Source: SIG480 sp045595365
GTDB lineage: Bacteria > Bacillota > Clostridia > Oscillospirales > JAAYXM01
Assembly: GCA_045595365.1 (NCBI GenBank)
Contig: JAZOAI010000038.1
Span: forward strand, 42,056-106,055
Reading direction: 5' to 3'
Length of the DNA stretch: 64,000 nt
Part shown: in pieces, positions 24,766 through 32,990 of the stretch
How positions within the stretch are numbered: the first letter of the stretch is position 1
How the letters are laid out: every line of letters starts with the position of its first letter
Notes under the pieces: model-generated
The model's input: only the letters and a program-made list of their open reading frames with translations
Databases searched by the model: none
What the model was told of the DNA's origin: nothing
Made by a program: the position numbers and the translations under genes

Positions 24766-26102
24766 TGAAAACTCCTATTTGTGATTTTATAAAAGAATAT
24801 TCCCGCCGCGGAGCTTCCCGCCTTCATATGCCCGGCCACAAGGGAAGGGGGGCGCTTGGATGTGAGAGCTTCGATATCACCGAAATCTGCGGGGCTGATG
24901 AGCTTTATCATTCCTCAGGGATTATAAGAGAGAGCGAGGAGACAGCCTCCTCTCTTTTCGGAACGGCGAGAACCCTCTACTCAACCGAAGGCTCATCGCT
25001 TTGTATCCGGGCGATGCTTTATCTCACAAAGCTTTTCCTTAAAGAAACCGGCAAAAAACCGCTTATTCTCGCCGCAAGAAATGCACATAAGGCGTTTATA
25101 AATTCAGCGGCTCTTCTCGATATAGCTGTAGAGTGGATATACCCGGAAGGCGGAAGCCTTTTTTCGTGCGACGTTTGCGCAGATATTCTTGAGAAAAGAA
25201 TTTCAGAAGCTTCGCCGTCGGCCGTGTACATCACAAGCCCGGACTATCTCGGAAATGTGGCTGATATTAAGGAGCTTTCTGCAGTCTGCAAAAAACACGG
25301 CTGTCTTCTCCTTGTTGATAACGCTCATGGCGCGTATCTGAAGTTTCTGACCAAATCTTTGCATCCTATTGACCTGGGTGCGGATATGTGCTGCGACTCG
25401 GCTCACAAGACTCTGCCGGTGCTTACGGGCGGCGCATATCTTCATATTTCCCGCTCTTGTCCGAAATTTTTTTCGGATAATGCGGAGTCGGCCCTTTCAC
25501 TTTTTGCGTCTACAAGCCCGTCATATCTCATTCTGCAGTCGCTTGATGCGGCAAACAAGGCGCTTTCCGGCGTTTTTTCGGAAAAACTTCTGAAAGTATC
25601 CTCAGAAACTGAAAAGCTCCGCAGTTCGCTCTCTCAGCGCGGATACAGCATTGCGGCAAATGAGCCTTTAAAGCTGACAATCGCACCAAAAGCTTTCGGG
25701 TACACGGGAGGAGAGCTTTATGACATTCTTTCGGCTCACAATATCGTCTGCGAATTTGCAGATGCTGATTTTCTCGTGATGATGTTCTCCTGCAATACGA
25801 GAAGGAGAGATTTCCGCCGCCTTGAAAAGGTGCTTATGAAACTTCCGAGAAAGCCCGGGATTTCAGTTTCTGCTCCGGCCCTTTTGCCGGGGAAGGCTCG
25901 GCTGCGCCCACACGAGGTTCTTTTTTCTCCGAAGGAGCTTCGGAAAATTGAGGATTGCGAGGGGAAAATCTTTGCCGGAGCGCCCGTTTCCTGCCCTCCG
26001 GCTATACCAATTGTTATATATGGTGAGGAAATCAACAAAACGTTTATAGAATCTTTTAAATATTACGGAGTTTCAGCGTGTGAAGTTGTCTCCGGATTAT
26101 GA
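24765..26102 (+). CDS. Orn/Lys/Arg decarboxylase family PLP protein
   Basis: A 445-residue fold-type I PLP protein of the SpeA/YaaO-like Orn/Lys/Arg decarboxylase family. The N terminus has LHMPGHKGRGALG, a family signature; STEGSSLCIRAML is the PLP phosphate region; LLVDNAHGAYL carries the PLP-pyridine aspartate; and DSAHKTLPVLTGG holds the Schiff-base lysine. A small C-terminal domain closes the protein. Substrate (arginine, lysine or ornithine) cannot be fixed from sequence. It is translationally coupled to the SCIFF maturase. In B. subtilis yaaO lies near the origin too, without SCIFF. The link is probably by transcription only, but a functional link cannot be excluded. Confidence 0.9.
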   Translation: MKTPICDFIKEYSRRGASRLHMPGHKGRGALGCESFDITEICGADELYHSSGIIRESEETASSLFGTARTLYSTEGSSLCIRAMLYLTKLFLKETGKKPLILAARNAHKAFINSAALLDIAVEWIYPEGGSLFSCDVCADILEKRISEASPSAVYITSPDYLGNVADIKELSAVCKKHGCLLLVDNAHGAYLKFLTKSLHPIDLGADMCCDSAHKTLPVLTGGAYLHISRSCPKFFSDNAESALSLFASTSPSYLILQSLDAANKALSGVFSEKLLKVSSETEKLRSSLSQRGYSIAANEPLKLTIAPKAFGYTGGELYDILSAHNIVCEFADADFLVMMFSCNTRRRDFRRLEKVLMKLPRKPGISVSAPALLPGKARLRPHEVLFSPKELRKIEDCEGKIFAGAPVSCPPAIPIVIYGEEINKTFIESFKYYGVSACEVVSGL

Positions 26103-26114
26103 TGACAAATAAGA

Positions 26115-26156
26115 AAAAGGGGTTGTAGCAAAATGCATTTTGCTACAACCCCTTTT
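26115..26156. terminator. 42-bp perfect palindrome, bidirectional terminator
   Basis: A perfect palindrome centred at 26135/26136 (arms begin AAAAGGGGTTGTAGCAAAAT) with terminal A/T tracts. It separates the convergent decarboxylase and jag genes. Confidence 0.92.
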
Positions 26157-26167
26157 AAATTATTCTT

Positions 26168-26914
26168 CTATGCTCTGCGCGCACGGCTATTCGGGCGAGC
26201 ATCAGGGCCGGTATAGTTGATTATAACGCGGCGGTTCGGCTCAACGCCGACAGAGGATGTAGAGATGTTTTCCATTCCCTGGAGCGCAACGTGAACAATA
26301 TGCCTTTCATATGCGTTCATCGGCTCAAGCGCCTTGTTTCTCTTGTACTTCAGAACCTGGATTGCGGCGCGGCGGGCGAATCGGTCAAGCGACTCGCTTC
26401 TCTTTGCGCGATAGTTTTCCGCATCAAGAGAAATGCGCTGCTTTCCCTCGCTCTTGCGATTGCAAACGAGGCTTGTGAGATGCTGAAGCGCGTCAAGCGT
26501 CTCCCCGCGACGGCCGATTATTCCGCCGAGGTTTGAGCCTATGATTTCAAGGGAAATGAACCCGTCTTCCCCTTCTTTTTCTTCAACGCGGGCATCCTCG
26601 CAGATGTAGCTTAAAACCTTTGTGAGGAATTCCTTTGCATCAACCGTTGCACAGGGAGAAGAAGCCTCCACAGACTTCTTTTTTGTTTCTTTCTTTTGCG
26701 GTTGTTCAATAATCTCTTCTTCGTCTTCCTCGTCGGTTTCGGAGAAGACCTTCATCATAATTTTTGCCGGAGACGCTCCGATTCCCAAAAAACCTGACTT
26801 CGGATTCTCAAGAACTTCAACGGAAACCTCTTCGCGCTCAAGCCCCAATTCCAAAAGGCCCTTTTCAATAGCCTCTTCTATTGTTTTCCCACATACTTCA
26901 ATTTTTCGCGCCAT
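26168..26914 (-). CDS. jag: RNA-binding protein KhpB/Jag
   Basis: A 248-residue SpoIIIJ-associated protein (KhpB/EloR). Domains in order: Jag_N (about 1-52, GFLGIGASPAKIMMKV), an acidic lysine-rich linker (55-90), a KH domain (about 95-165, with LGGIIGRRGETLDALQHL) and an R3H domain (about 168-245, whose motif is ERHIVH). It binds RNA and, with KhpA, influences cell elongation and division in Gram-positive bacteria. AAGGAG 9 bases before the ATG. Its start overlaps the end of yidC by 17 bases, the usual arrangement next to the origin. Confidence 0.95.
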   Translation of the reverse strand: MARKIEVCGKTIEEAIEKGLLELGLEREEVSVEVLENPKSGFLGIGASPAKIMMKVFSETDEEDEEEIIEQPQKKETKKKSVEASSPCATVDAKEFLTKVLSYICEDARVEEKEGEDGFISLEIIGSNLGGIIGRRGETLDALQHLTSLVCNRKSEGKQRISLDAENYRAKRSESLDRFARRAAIQVLKYKRNKALEPMNAYERHIVHVALQGMENISTSSVGVEPNRRVIINYTGPDARPNSRARRA

Positions 26915-27785
26915 TTTTTACTTCTCCTTCTAAGGCCTTCTTCTCAGCCTTTTTCTTGTAATACCACGAAAGCACAGGCTCCTGTGCTGCCGTTAAGATG
27001 TTGCTTATTATCCAGTAAAGCCCGAGCCCTGCCGGAACAACAAAGGCAATATATACCGACATAAGAGGCATCATGAAGTTCATCACCCCGTTGCTTGCTG
27101 CGGCCTGCTCTGATGTTTTTGCAGGCTGCGAGCGGCGCAGAAGCCAGTTTGAAAACCATGCTGTTGCACCCGAAAGAATCGGGATTGCCCATAACGGAGT
27201 GATATACTTGAAGTTCGGGATTGCGGCAAGGTCGATTCCGAGGAAGTTAAAGTCAACCTCCGCAAGATTCGGGGCAATATTTGTGATAATATCGCCGTAG
27301 GTCTTAAGATGAGATGCAACGCCGATTTCAAGCATATACGCACTTTTTTCTGCTACACCGGTAAGCCCCGCTGTAATCCCTGCTGCGCGGAGAGCCTCCG
27401 CCATCTGGGTTATCTGCTCAGCACTTATCTGGAAAATATGAGTGAGCGGCTGACGGACAACGGAATAGAGGCCTATCATAATAGGAAGGGTGATAAGGAG
27501 CGGAAGACATCCTCCGAAAAGAGAAACACCTTCGCTTTTATAGAGCTTCTGAACCTCAAGCGAATAACGCTCTTTGTCGTTTTTATACTTCTTTTCAAGC
27601 TCTGCAAGCTTCGGCTGAAGCCTGTTCATCTCCATCATGCTCTTTTTGCTCTTCATCTGGAAAGGGAGCATAATGAGCTTTGCAATAATTGTGAAGATGA
27701 TAATTGCAACGCCATAGGATCCGACAAGGTTATAACTCATCCGCAGAATCCATCCAAACGGCTGGACAATTAATGTATTATACAT
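26898..27785 (-). CDS. yidC: YidC/Oxa1-type membrane protein insertase
   Basis: A 295-residue insertase that helps proteins enter the membrane alone or with SecYEG. About five hydrophobic segments are visible. The hydrophilic-groove positive residue is Lys in IIAKLIMLPFQMKS, where many homologues have Arg. The coiled helical hairpin is RLQPKLAELEKKYKNDKERY, and the C-terminal tail is basic (KKKAEKKALEGEVKNGAKN) for ribosome contact. It lacks the lipoprotein signal of B. subtilis SpoIIIJ and begins almost directly with a membrane segment, as in many Clostridia. An insertion of about 60 residues between TM2 and TM3 is longer than in short homologues. Confidence 0.95.
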   Translation of the reverse strand: MYNTLIVQPFGWILRMSYNLVGSYGVAIIIFTIIAKLIMLPFQMKSKKSMMEMNRLQPKLAELEKKYKNDKERYSLEVQKLYKSEGVSLFGGCLPLLITLPIMIGLYSVVRQPLTHIFQISAEQITQMAEALRAAGITAGLTGVAEKSAYMLEIGVASHLKTYGDIITNIAPNLAEVDFNFLGIDLAAIPNFKYITPLWAIPILSGATAWFSNWLLRRSQPAKTSEQAAASNGVMNFMMPLMSVYIAFVVPAGLGLYWIISNILTAAQEPVLSWYYKKKAEKKALEGEVKNGAKN

Positions 27786-27822
27786 ATTCTTTCCCTTTCA
27801 TTAAACCCCGCTTTATAAGTGT

Positions 27823-28035
27823 TTACGGAACGGGGTCATATCCGCTTTTTTTTGAGAAGGGGTGACACCTGCAAAGACGTTTTATTGCAAGATATCCGCC
27901 CTTAAGCGCGCCATATTTCTCGACTGCCTGCAAAGCATACTCAGAGCAGGTCGGATAAAACCTGCAGCAAGGAGCTTTATTCGGTGAGATTGCGCGTCTG
28001 TAAAACTTGATTATTGCTATGAGAAGACTCTTCAT
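27823..28035 (-). CDS. yidD: membrane protein insertion efficiency factor YidD
   Basis: A 70-residue YidD protein with the family core SPNKAPCCRFYPTCSEYALQ, LKGGYLAIKRLCRCHPF and GYDPVP. It is thought to sit at the inner membrane face and aid YidC-dependent insertion. The gene overlaps rnpA by four bases (ATGA) and precedes yidC, its usual position. Confidence 0.96.
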   Translation of the reverse strand: MKSLLIAIIKFYRRAISPNKAPCCRFYPTCSEYALQAVEKYGALKGGYLAIKRLCRCHPFSKKSGYDPVP

Positions 28036-28379
28036 TTCTGCTCCTCCGAAAGAATACCCAGACTTGCGGCCAATTTGAGCAGATTCTTCTCTATTTCCGA
28101 AAAGCTTACCGCGCTTGCGCGGCGACGAGCGACGATTACAATATCTGCGCCGGAAATAAAATGCTTTTCGTTTAACCGATACGCCTCGCGGATGCGACGG
28201 CGCACGCGATTTCGCACAACTGCTTTTCCAACCTTTGTGCTTACAGTGATTCCTATTCTGTTTGAGGTATTTTTTGTTTTTCTCGCGTACATCGCAAGAA
28301 CGGGGGTCACAGCACTTTTGCCCTTATGATACAAAAACCTGAAATCCCTGTTTTTCTTGATAGACACCGTGTTTTTCAT
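28032..28379 (-). CDS. rnpA: ribonuclease P protein component
   Basis: A 115-residue basic protein, the protein subunit of RNase P that matures the 5' ends of tRNAs. The family signature is intact: KNRDFRFLYHKGKS, GITVSTKVGKAVVRNRVRRRIREAYR (the RNR motif). The spacing to rpmH (104 bases) is larger than in many genomes and holds a hairpin. GGAG 7 bases before the ATG. Confidence 0.97.
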   Translation of the reverse strand: MKNTVSIKKNRDFRFLYHKGKSAVTPVLAMYARKTKNTSNRIGITVSTKVGKAVVRNRVRRRIREAYRLNEKHFISGADIVIVARRRASAVSFSEIEKNLLKLAASLGILSEEQK

Positions 28380-28395
28380 AAAATTTCTCCAAATA

Positions 28396-28425
28396 AAAAG
28401 AAAAAGCCCGTAGGCTACATGGGCT
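28396..28425 (-). terminator. weak terminator or attenuator between rpmH and rnpA
   Basis: On the - strand AGCCC pairs with GGGCT around an 11-base stretch, followed by TTTTTCTTTTT. Partial termination here would favour rpmH over rnpA mRNA. Confidence 0.6.
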
Positions 28426-28483
28426 AAATCTTTTTCAAGAGCGGAATATTTAAATATACTGCCTCCGCCCTGTCTGACATGAC

Positions 28484-28618
28484 TTAGTGAGTAAGCCTAT
28501 TTCTGCCCTTTGCACGACGTGCAGACAAAACCTTGCGACCGTTGCGGGTTGCCATTCTCTTGCGGAAACCGTGAACCTTTGAGCGATGAAGCTTCTTCGG
28601 CTGATAAGTACGTACCAT
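28484..28618 (-). CDS. rpmH: 50S ribosomal protein L34
   Basis: A 44-residue, very basic protein: MVRTYQPKKLHRSKVHGF, then RKRMATRNGRKVLSARRAKG, ending NRLTH. This is an almost canonical L34. GGAGG lies 10 bases before the ATG at 28618. It has a strong promoter facing away from dnaA. The gene is short but unmistakable by sequence and position. Confidence 0.98.
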   Translation of the reverse strand: MVRTYQPKKLHRSKVHGFRKRMATRNGRKVLSARRAKGRNRLTH

Positions 28619-28693
28619 TCTCTTTACACCTCCGATACAAGTTGTTAGTGAAAAGCCAAAAACTTTACACTTTTCGATACAGTGTCATTAGAT

Positions 28694-28723
28694 ATTATAA
28701 ATGAAAAGCCCGCAATATGTCAA
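28694..28723 (-). promoter_or_regulatory. strong promoter of rpmH-rnpA-yidD-yidC-jag
   Basis: On the - strand TTGACA (28718-28723) and TATAAT (28694-28699) are separated by 18 bases; both hexamers are perfect. Confidence 0.88.
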
Positions 28724-28816
28724 CTCTTTTTTTTCTAAAACGCTTTTCTTTTTAAAAGTTGTAAAAAAATAATTCATTTTTGTGCTATACTATATAAATA
28801 TTATATGTAAATTGTG

Positions 28817-28845
28817 TTTACTTTTAACGTGACTTCTGCTATAAT
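28817..28845 (+). promoter_or_regulatory. promoter of dnaA
   Basis: TTTACT (28817-28822), 17 bases, TATAAT (28840-28845), 35 bases before the dnaA start. No clear DnaA box overlaps it; the rest of the rpmH-dnaA gap is AT-rich and otherwise featureless. Confidence 0.8.
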
Positions 28846-28879
28846 ATAGTAATATTAATAAAGTGGGGGAAATTTATCT

Positions 28880-30187
28880 ATGAACAACGCTGCCGACATA
28901 TGGAATAGCGTTTTGCGGGTTATGAGAGAAGACCTTAAAATGAGCCAGACGACCCTTGACACCTGGTTTGACGACATAGAAGCTGTCGACTTTTCCGACA
29001 ATTCTTTGCTTCTTCTCACGTCTGCTCCTTTTAAGAAGGATGTTATCTTAAGGGTTCACTCTCAGAAAATTTTAGATGCGCTCTTCGCTATTTTTTCAGC
29101 GCCTATTGAATTTAAGCTTGAAACCCGAGAGGAGTATGAAAAAAACAACAAAGCTCCTTCCAAGGCCATTCCGATTGATTACGAATATTCTTTTGAAAAG
29201 TTTATTGTCGGAAATTCAAACAAATTTGCTCACGCGGCAGCAAAAGCCGTTGCCGAAGCCCCGGGGACTACCTATAACCCTCTTCTTATTCACGGCGAAA
29301 GCGGGCTCGGAAAAACCCATCTTCTCTACGCTATTGCGGGAACCGTAAAAAAGAATAATCCGAATGCCAGAATTACATACGTAAAGAGCGAGGATTTTAC
29401 AAACGAGCTTATAGAAGCTTTGCAGAAGCGAACTCTTTCGGAATTTCGCGATAAGTACAGAAACTCAGATATTCTTCTTGTTGACGATATTCAGTTTATT
29501 GCCGGAAAGGACAGCACCCAGGAAGAGTTTTTCCATACCTTCAACGCGCTTTATGAGGCACGGCATCAGATTGTTCTCACCTCTGACCGCCCGCCAAAGG
29601 AAATGGCAAAGCTTGAGGACAGACTCCGCACACGTTTTGAATGTGGCCTTCTCTCTGATATAGAGCCACCTGATTTTGAAACGAGAATGGCAATTATAAG
29701 CTTAAAAGCCGACCTTATAGGCCTTTCTCTCACTACAGAGCAGAAGGAGCTTATCGCAAATAACGTTACTGCAAACGTACGCCAGCTTGAGGGCGCGGTT
29801 CATAAGCTTCTTGCTTATCGTGACCTTCTCCAGGATGTTGACGGAATGCAGGCTGCAGAGCGCGCAATCCGCGATATTTTTGCTGAAAATCCGTGGATTA
29901 ATCCAACACCCGAATTTATTATCAAGGCTGTTGCAAAATACTTTGAAATTACCTATGAGGATATAGTGGGAAAAGACCGCTCGCAGAAAATGGTTGAGCC
30001 AAGAAAAATTGCAATGTATATGGTCCGCGATATGACTCATCTTTCCTTCCCTAAAATGGGAGAGGTTTTCAATAAAGACCATTCTACCGTTAAGCACTCA
30101 ATAGACACTCTTGAAGAACAGCTCAAAGACGACTCCTCTCTTCGCGAAAAAATTCAGGACGTCAAAAATTCTGTTCTCTCTCCATGA
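28880..30187 (+). CDS. dnaA: chromosomal replication initiator DnaA
   Basis: A 435-residue initiator. Domain I (about 1-80) is followed by a short linker; the AAA+ core (about 100-315) has Walker A GESGLGKTHLL and Walker B DILLVDDIQFI; domain IV (about 340-435) has the box-reading helix-turn-helix with the signature FNKDHSTVKHS. It binds DnaA boxes in the adjacent gap and opens the origin. GGGGG 10 bases before the ATG. The linker is short for the family, so the protein is slightly smaller than B. subtilis DnaA. Confidence 0.98.
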   Translation: MNNAADIWNSVLRVMREDLKMSQTTLDTWFDDIEAVDFSDNSLLLLTSAPFKKDVILRVHSQKILDALFAIFSAPIEFKLETREEYEKNNKAPSKAIPIDYEYSFEKFIVGNSNKFAHAAAKAVAEAPGTTYNPLLIHGESGLGKTHLLYAIAGTVKKNNPNARITYVKSEDFTNELIEALQKRTLSEFRDKYRNSDILLVDDIQFIAGKDSTQEEFFHTFNALYEARHQIVLTSDRPPKEMAKLEDRLRTRFECGLLSDIEPPDFETRMAIISLKADLIGLSLTTEQKELIANNVTANVRQLEGAVHKLLAYRDLLQDVDGMQAAERAIRDIFAENPWINPTPEFIIKAVAKYFEITYEDIVGKDRSQKMVEPRKIAMYMVRDMTHLSFPKMGEVFNKDHSTVKHSIDTLEEQLKDDSSLREKIQDVKNSVLSP

Positions 30188-30451
30188 GTTTTTCCACAGA
30201 AAGGCTGTGGAATCAACAGGGATAAGCTTTGGATAACTTTTTTATTTTTTTATGCTGTGGAAAGAGAAGCTTATATAAACAGATGCCTGTGGAATTATTT
30301 TTCTTACAAGAAAGCCAAAAAGATAGGGTTTTCCACAGTTTCCGCAGCCTATACTAATAATACTAAAATATATATTATATTCTTTTTAGAATAAAAATAT
30401 TCCTCATTAAGAAAAAATTTTTAAAAGACGAAAAAAGAAAGGAAGCTTGCA
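30188..30451 (+). other. oriC: DnaA-box cluster, DnaA-trio and unwinding region
   Basis: The dnaA-dnaN gap contains six sites close to the DnaA box TTATCCACA: 30190-30198 (TTTTCCACA), 30206-30214, 30228-30236 (TTTGGATAA, one mismatch), 30256-30264, 30288-30296 and 30329-30337 (TTTTCCACA). The last is followed by a GC-richer stretch, then CTA-ATA-ATA-CTA-AAA at 30354-30368, which matches the DnaA-trio pattern of the basal unwinding system described in B. subtilis, and then a very AT-rich tract to 30420. This order marks the probable opening site. Gene orientation diverges around it, as expected of an origin. Confidence 0.88.
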
Positions 30452-31561
30452 ATGAAATTTATATGCGAAAAGTCCGTTCTCATGACGGCCATCACCCGCA
30501 CATCCTGGGCAGTTGCTTCTAAAAGCGCCGTTCCTGTTATGGAAGGGCTTCTCATTGACGCAGAAGACGTTTTGACTCTTACCGGATATGACCTTTCTAC
30601 CGGAATAAAAGTAAAGGTTCCTGCAGAAATAGAGGAAAGAGGAAAAATTGTTGTAAATGCAAAGATTTTATACGACATAATAAGGCTTCTTCCTGATGAG
30701 CCTATAACATTTTCTACGGATGACAATATGATTGCAACAGTCGTCTGCAAAAATGTAAGGCACGAGGTTCTTTGTCTTTCAGCAAAGGATTTCCCGGCTC
30801 TTCCCGAAATTGAAAAGAAGTTTTTCCTTTCTCTTTCTCAGGGAGATTTGAAGCAGATGATTTCGCAGACTATTTTTGCGATAAGCGGAGATGAGTCAAA
30901 ACCTGTTCATACCGGCTCTCTCTTTGATGTAAACGGAGATAAGGTTACAGTTTGTTCGGTTGACGGCTTCCGCCTCTCATACAGAAACGCAAAAATAGAT
31001 AACGAGAGCGAAGAAGAAAGCTTTTCTTTTGTTGTTCCCGGGGCAACACTTAAAGAAGTAGAAAAGCTTTGTGAGGAGTCTGACGAAAAGGCATCTATTT
31101 GTGTAGGAAAAAAGCATATTATTTTTGAGCTTTCCGATTCTATGATAATTTCAAGAATCTTGGAAGGAGATTTCTTAAACTATAAAAACGCTGTTCCGAA
31201 GGTAAAGGCATTTAAAGTCCGCGTAAATCGACGAGACCTTATTTCCGCTATTGAACGAGTTTCAATTCTTATAAGCGAGAGAATAAAAAATCCGGTTCAT
31301 TTAAATTTTACGGAAAAGACTTTGCATATAAGCTGCCGTACACCCATCGGCTCTTCAAAAGATGAGTGCGCGCTTTTGAATAACGGAGATACACTTGAAA
31401 TCGGATTTAACCACAAATATCTCCTTGATGCGCTCAGAGCCTGCCCGAATGACGAGGTTGATCTTGAGCTTAATACTCACGTTGCACCTATTATAATAAC
31501 TCCGCCTGAAGGAGAAGAATATCTGCATCTCATTCTTCCTGTAAGGCTTAAGGCTGAATAA
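30452..31561 (+). CDS. dnaN: DNA polymerase III beta sliding clamp
   Basis: A 369-residue clamp subunit with the three repeated domains of the family. It starts MKFICEKSVLMTAI and ends with the usual YLHLILPVRL tail. Segments such as TGYDLSTGIKVKVPAEI (domain 1) and SVDGFRLSYR (domain 2) are typical. It forms a ring that tethers the replicative polymerase to DNA. AGGA 8 bases upstream of ATG. It is followed by recF after two bases. Confidence 0.98.
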   Translation: MKFICEKSVLMTAITRTSWAVASKSAVPVMEGLLIDAEDVLTLTGYDLSTGIKVKVPAEIEERGKIVVNAKILYDIIRLLPDEPITFSTDDNMIATVVCKNVRHEVLCLSAKDFPALPEIEKKFFLSLSQGDLKQMISQTIFAISGDESKPVHTGSLFDVNGDKVTVCSVDGFRLSYRNAKIDNESEEESFSFVVPGATLKEVEKLCEESDEKASICVGKKHIIFELSDSMIISRILEGDFLNYKNAVPKVKAFKVRVNRRDLISAIERVSILISERIKNPVHLNFTEKTLHISCRTPIGSSKDECALLNNGDTLEIGFNHKYLLDALRACPNDEVDLELNTHVAPIIITPPEGEEYLHLILPVRLKAE

Positions 31562-31563
31562 AA

Positions 31564-32673
31564 ATGAAAATTAAAAATCTCTGCCTCAATAATTTCAGAA
31601 ACTATAAAAAAGCAGAAATTTCATTCGCAGAAGGGCAGAACCTAATTTTCGGAGAAAATGCCCAAGGAAAAACAAATCTTTTAGAAGCAATTTTTTATCT
31701 TTCTTGTCTTAAAACCTTTCGTTCATCAAGGGATTTTGATTGCGTTTTAAGCGGAGAAAGCGAAGCTGAGGTAAACGGAGAATTTGAGGCTTACGGAAGA
31801 AAATTTGAGGTTTGCTGTTGCATAAAAAACGGCGGAAGAAGGATATTTGTAAACGGAATAGAGGAAAAGAGGCCGTCAAATCATATCGGGCTTATAAAAA
31901 CTGTTGTTTTTTCACCTGATGACCTGAAGCTTATCAAAGACGGGCCTTCGGCAAGGAGAAGGTTTCTTAATATAGCAATATCTCAGATGAGGCCTTCTTA
32001 TATAAAAGCTCTTGCAGAGCATAACAAGCTTATTGAAAATAAAAGGCGAATCCTTAAGATGGAGTCCGGCAGAGAAGCGTATTTAGATTTTCTCGATGTT
32101 ATTGATGAAAAGCTTTCTGAAGCGTATGCGTATATCATAAAAGAACGCGGAGAGTTTCTTGAAAGTTCAAATGAGATTATTTTGCGCGTAGGAAAAGAAA
32201 TTTCTGACGGAAGAGAAGAATTCTCTCTTTCTTATACTTGCGCAAGTTCAATAGAAAAGACGGATGATGGAGAAAATAAGAAAAGGCTTTTAAATCATTT
32301 AAAAGAGAGAAGAAAGGCAGAGCTTTCTTCGGGAATGTGCCTTATAGGGGCGCACCGTGATGATTTTTCCGTTGATATAAACGGAAAATCAGCAAGGGAG
32401 TTCGGCTCTCAAGGGCAAATCCGCTCGGTTGTTCTTGCCCTCAAGGTTGCAGAACACGAAATATTAGAAAAGGATTCAGGAGAGAAGCCCATTCTTCTGC
32501 TTGACGATGTTTTGAGCGAGCTTGACGCGTCTCGCCGCGCATTTTTAATAAACGATGTAAATCGCGGTCAAACGATCATAACAGGATGCGATTCATCGAT
32601 GTTTTCTGAGCTTTTACACGGAAAGATTTTTACCGTAAGCCACGGCGAAATAATAGCAGAGGATAATAAATAA
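31564..32673 (+). CDS. recF: DNA repair ATPase RecF
   Basis: A 369-residue SMC-like ATPase that helps load RecA at gaps with RecO and RecR. Walker A is GENAQGKTNLLEAI (about 30-43), the ABC-type signature is in EFGSQGQIRSVVLALK, and Walker B is PILLLDDVLSELD. Length matches the family. It starts two bases after dnaN, in the conserved dnaA-dnaN-recF order. Confidence 0.97.
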   Translation: MKIKNLCLNNFRNYKKAEISFAEGQNLIFGENAQGKTNLLEAIFYLSCLKTFRSSRDFDCVLSGESEAEVNGEFEAYGRKFEVCCCIKNGGRRIFVNGIEEKRPSNHIGLIKTVVFSPDDLKLIKDGPSARRRFLNIAISQMRPSYIKALAEHNKLIENKRRILKMESGREAYLDFLDVIDEKLSEAYAYIIKERGEFLESSNEIILRVGKEISDGREEFSLSYTCASSIEKTDDGENKKRLLNHLKERRKAELSSGMCLIGAHRDDFSVDINGKSAREFGSQGQIRSVVLALKVAEHEILEKDSGEKPILLLDDVLSELDASRRAFLINDVNRGQTIITGCDSSMFSELLHGKIFTVSHGEIIAEDNK

Positions 32674-32686
32674 AGGAGGGAATGCT

Positions 32687-32953
32687 GTGTTTCTCCATAT
32701 AGGGAGAGGAAAGCTTATTTCAAAAAGTTCGATAATTGGAGTTTTTGACCTTGAAATAACGTCTCAGTCAAAGAGAACAAAAGCATTTCTCTCAAAAAAA
32801 GAAAAGGCAAACCATGTTATAAATGTTTGTGATGATATTCCGCGCTCCTTTATTGTTACCCGCGAGGATAACAAGGAGAGGGTTTATATATCCCAGATTT
32901 CCCCGCAGACGCTAAAGACGCGCTGTGAGGAGCTCATCGAAAGTGAAAACTGA
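32687..32953 (+). CDS. remB: DUF370 protein, RemB/YaaB-like
   Basis: An 88-residue protein of the DUF370 (extracellular matrix regulator) family. The N terminus MFLHIGRGKLISKSSIIGVF and the FIVTREDNKERVYISQISPQTLKTR end resemble B. subtilis YaaB/RemB, which occupies the same place between recF and gyrB and takes part in biofilm matrix regulation. It starts at GTG 32687 with GGAGG 7 bases upstream. Its function in this organism is inferred from position and homology only. Confidence 0.9.
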   Translation: MFLHIGRGKLISKSSIIGVFDLEITSQSKRTKAFLSKKEKANHVINVCDDIPRSFIVTREDNKERVYISQISPQTLKTRCEELIESEN

Positions 32954-32990
32954 CTATACTGATATTTTTAGAAATCGGAGGAAAAATCTT

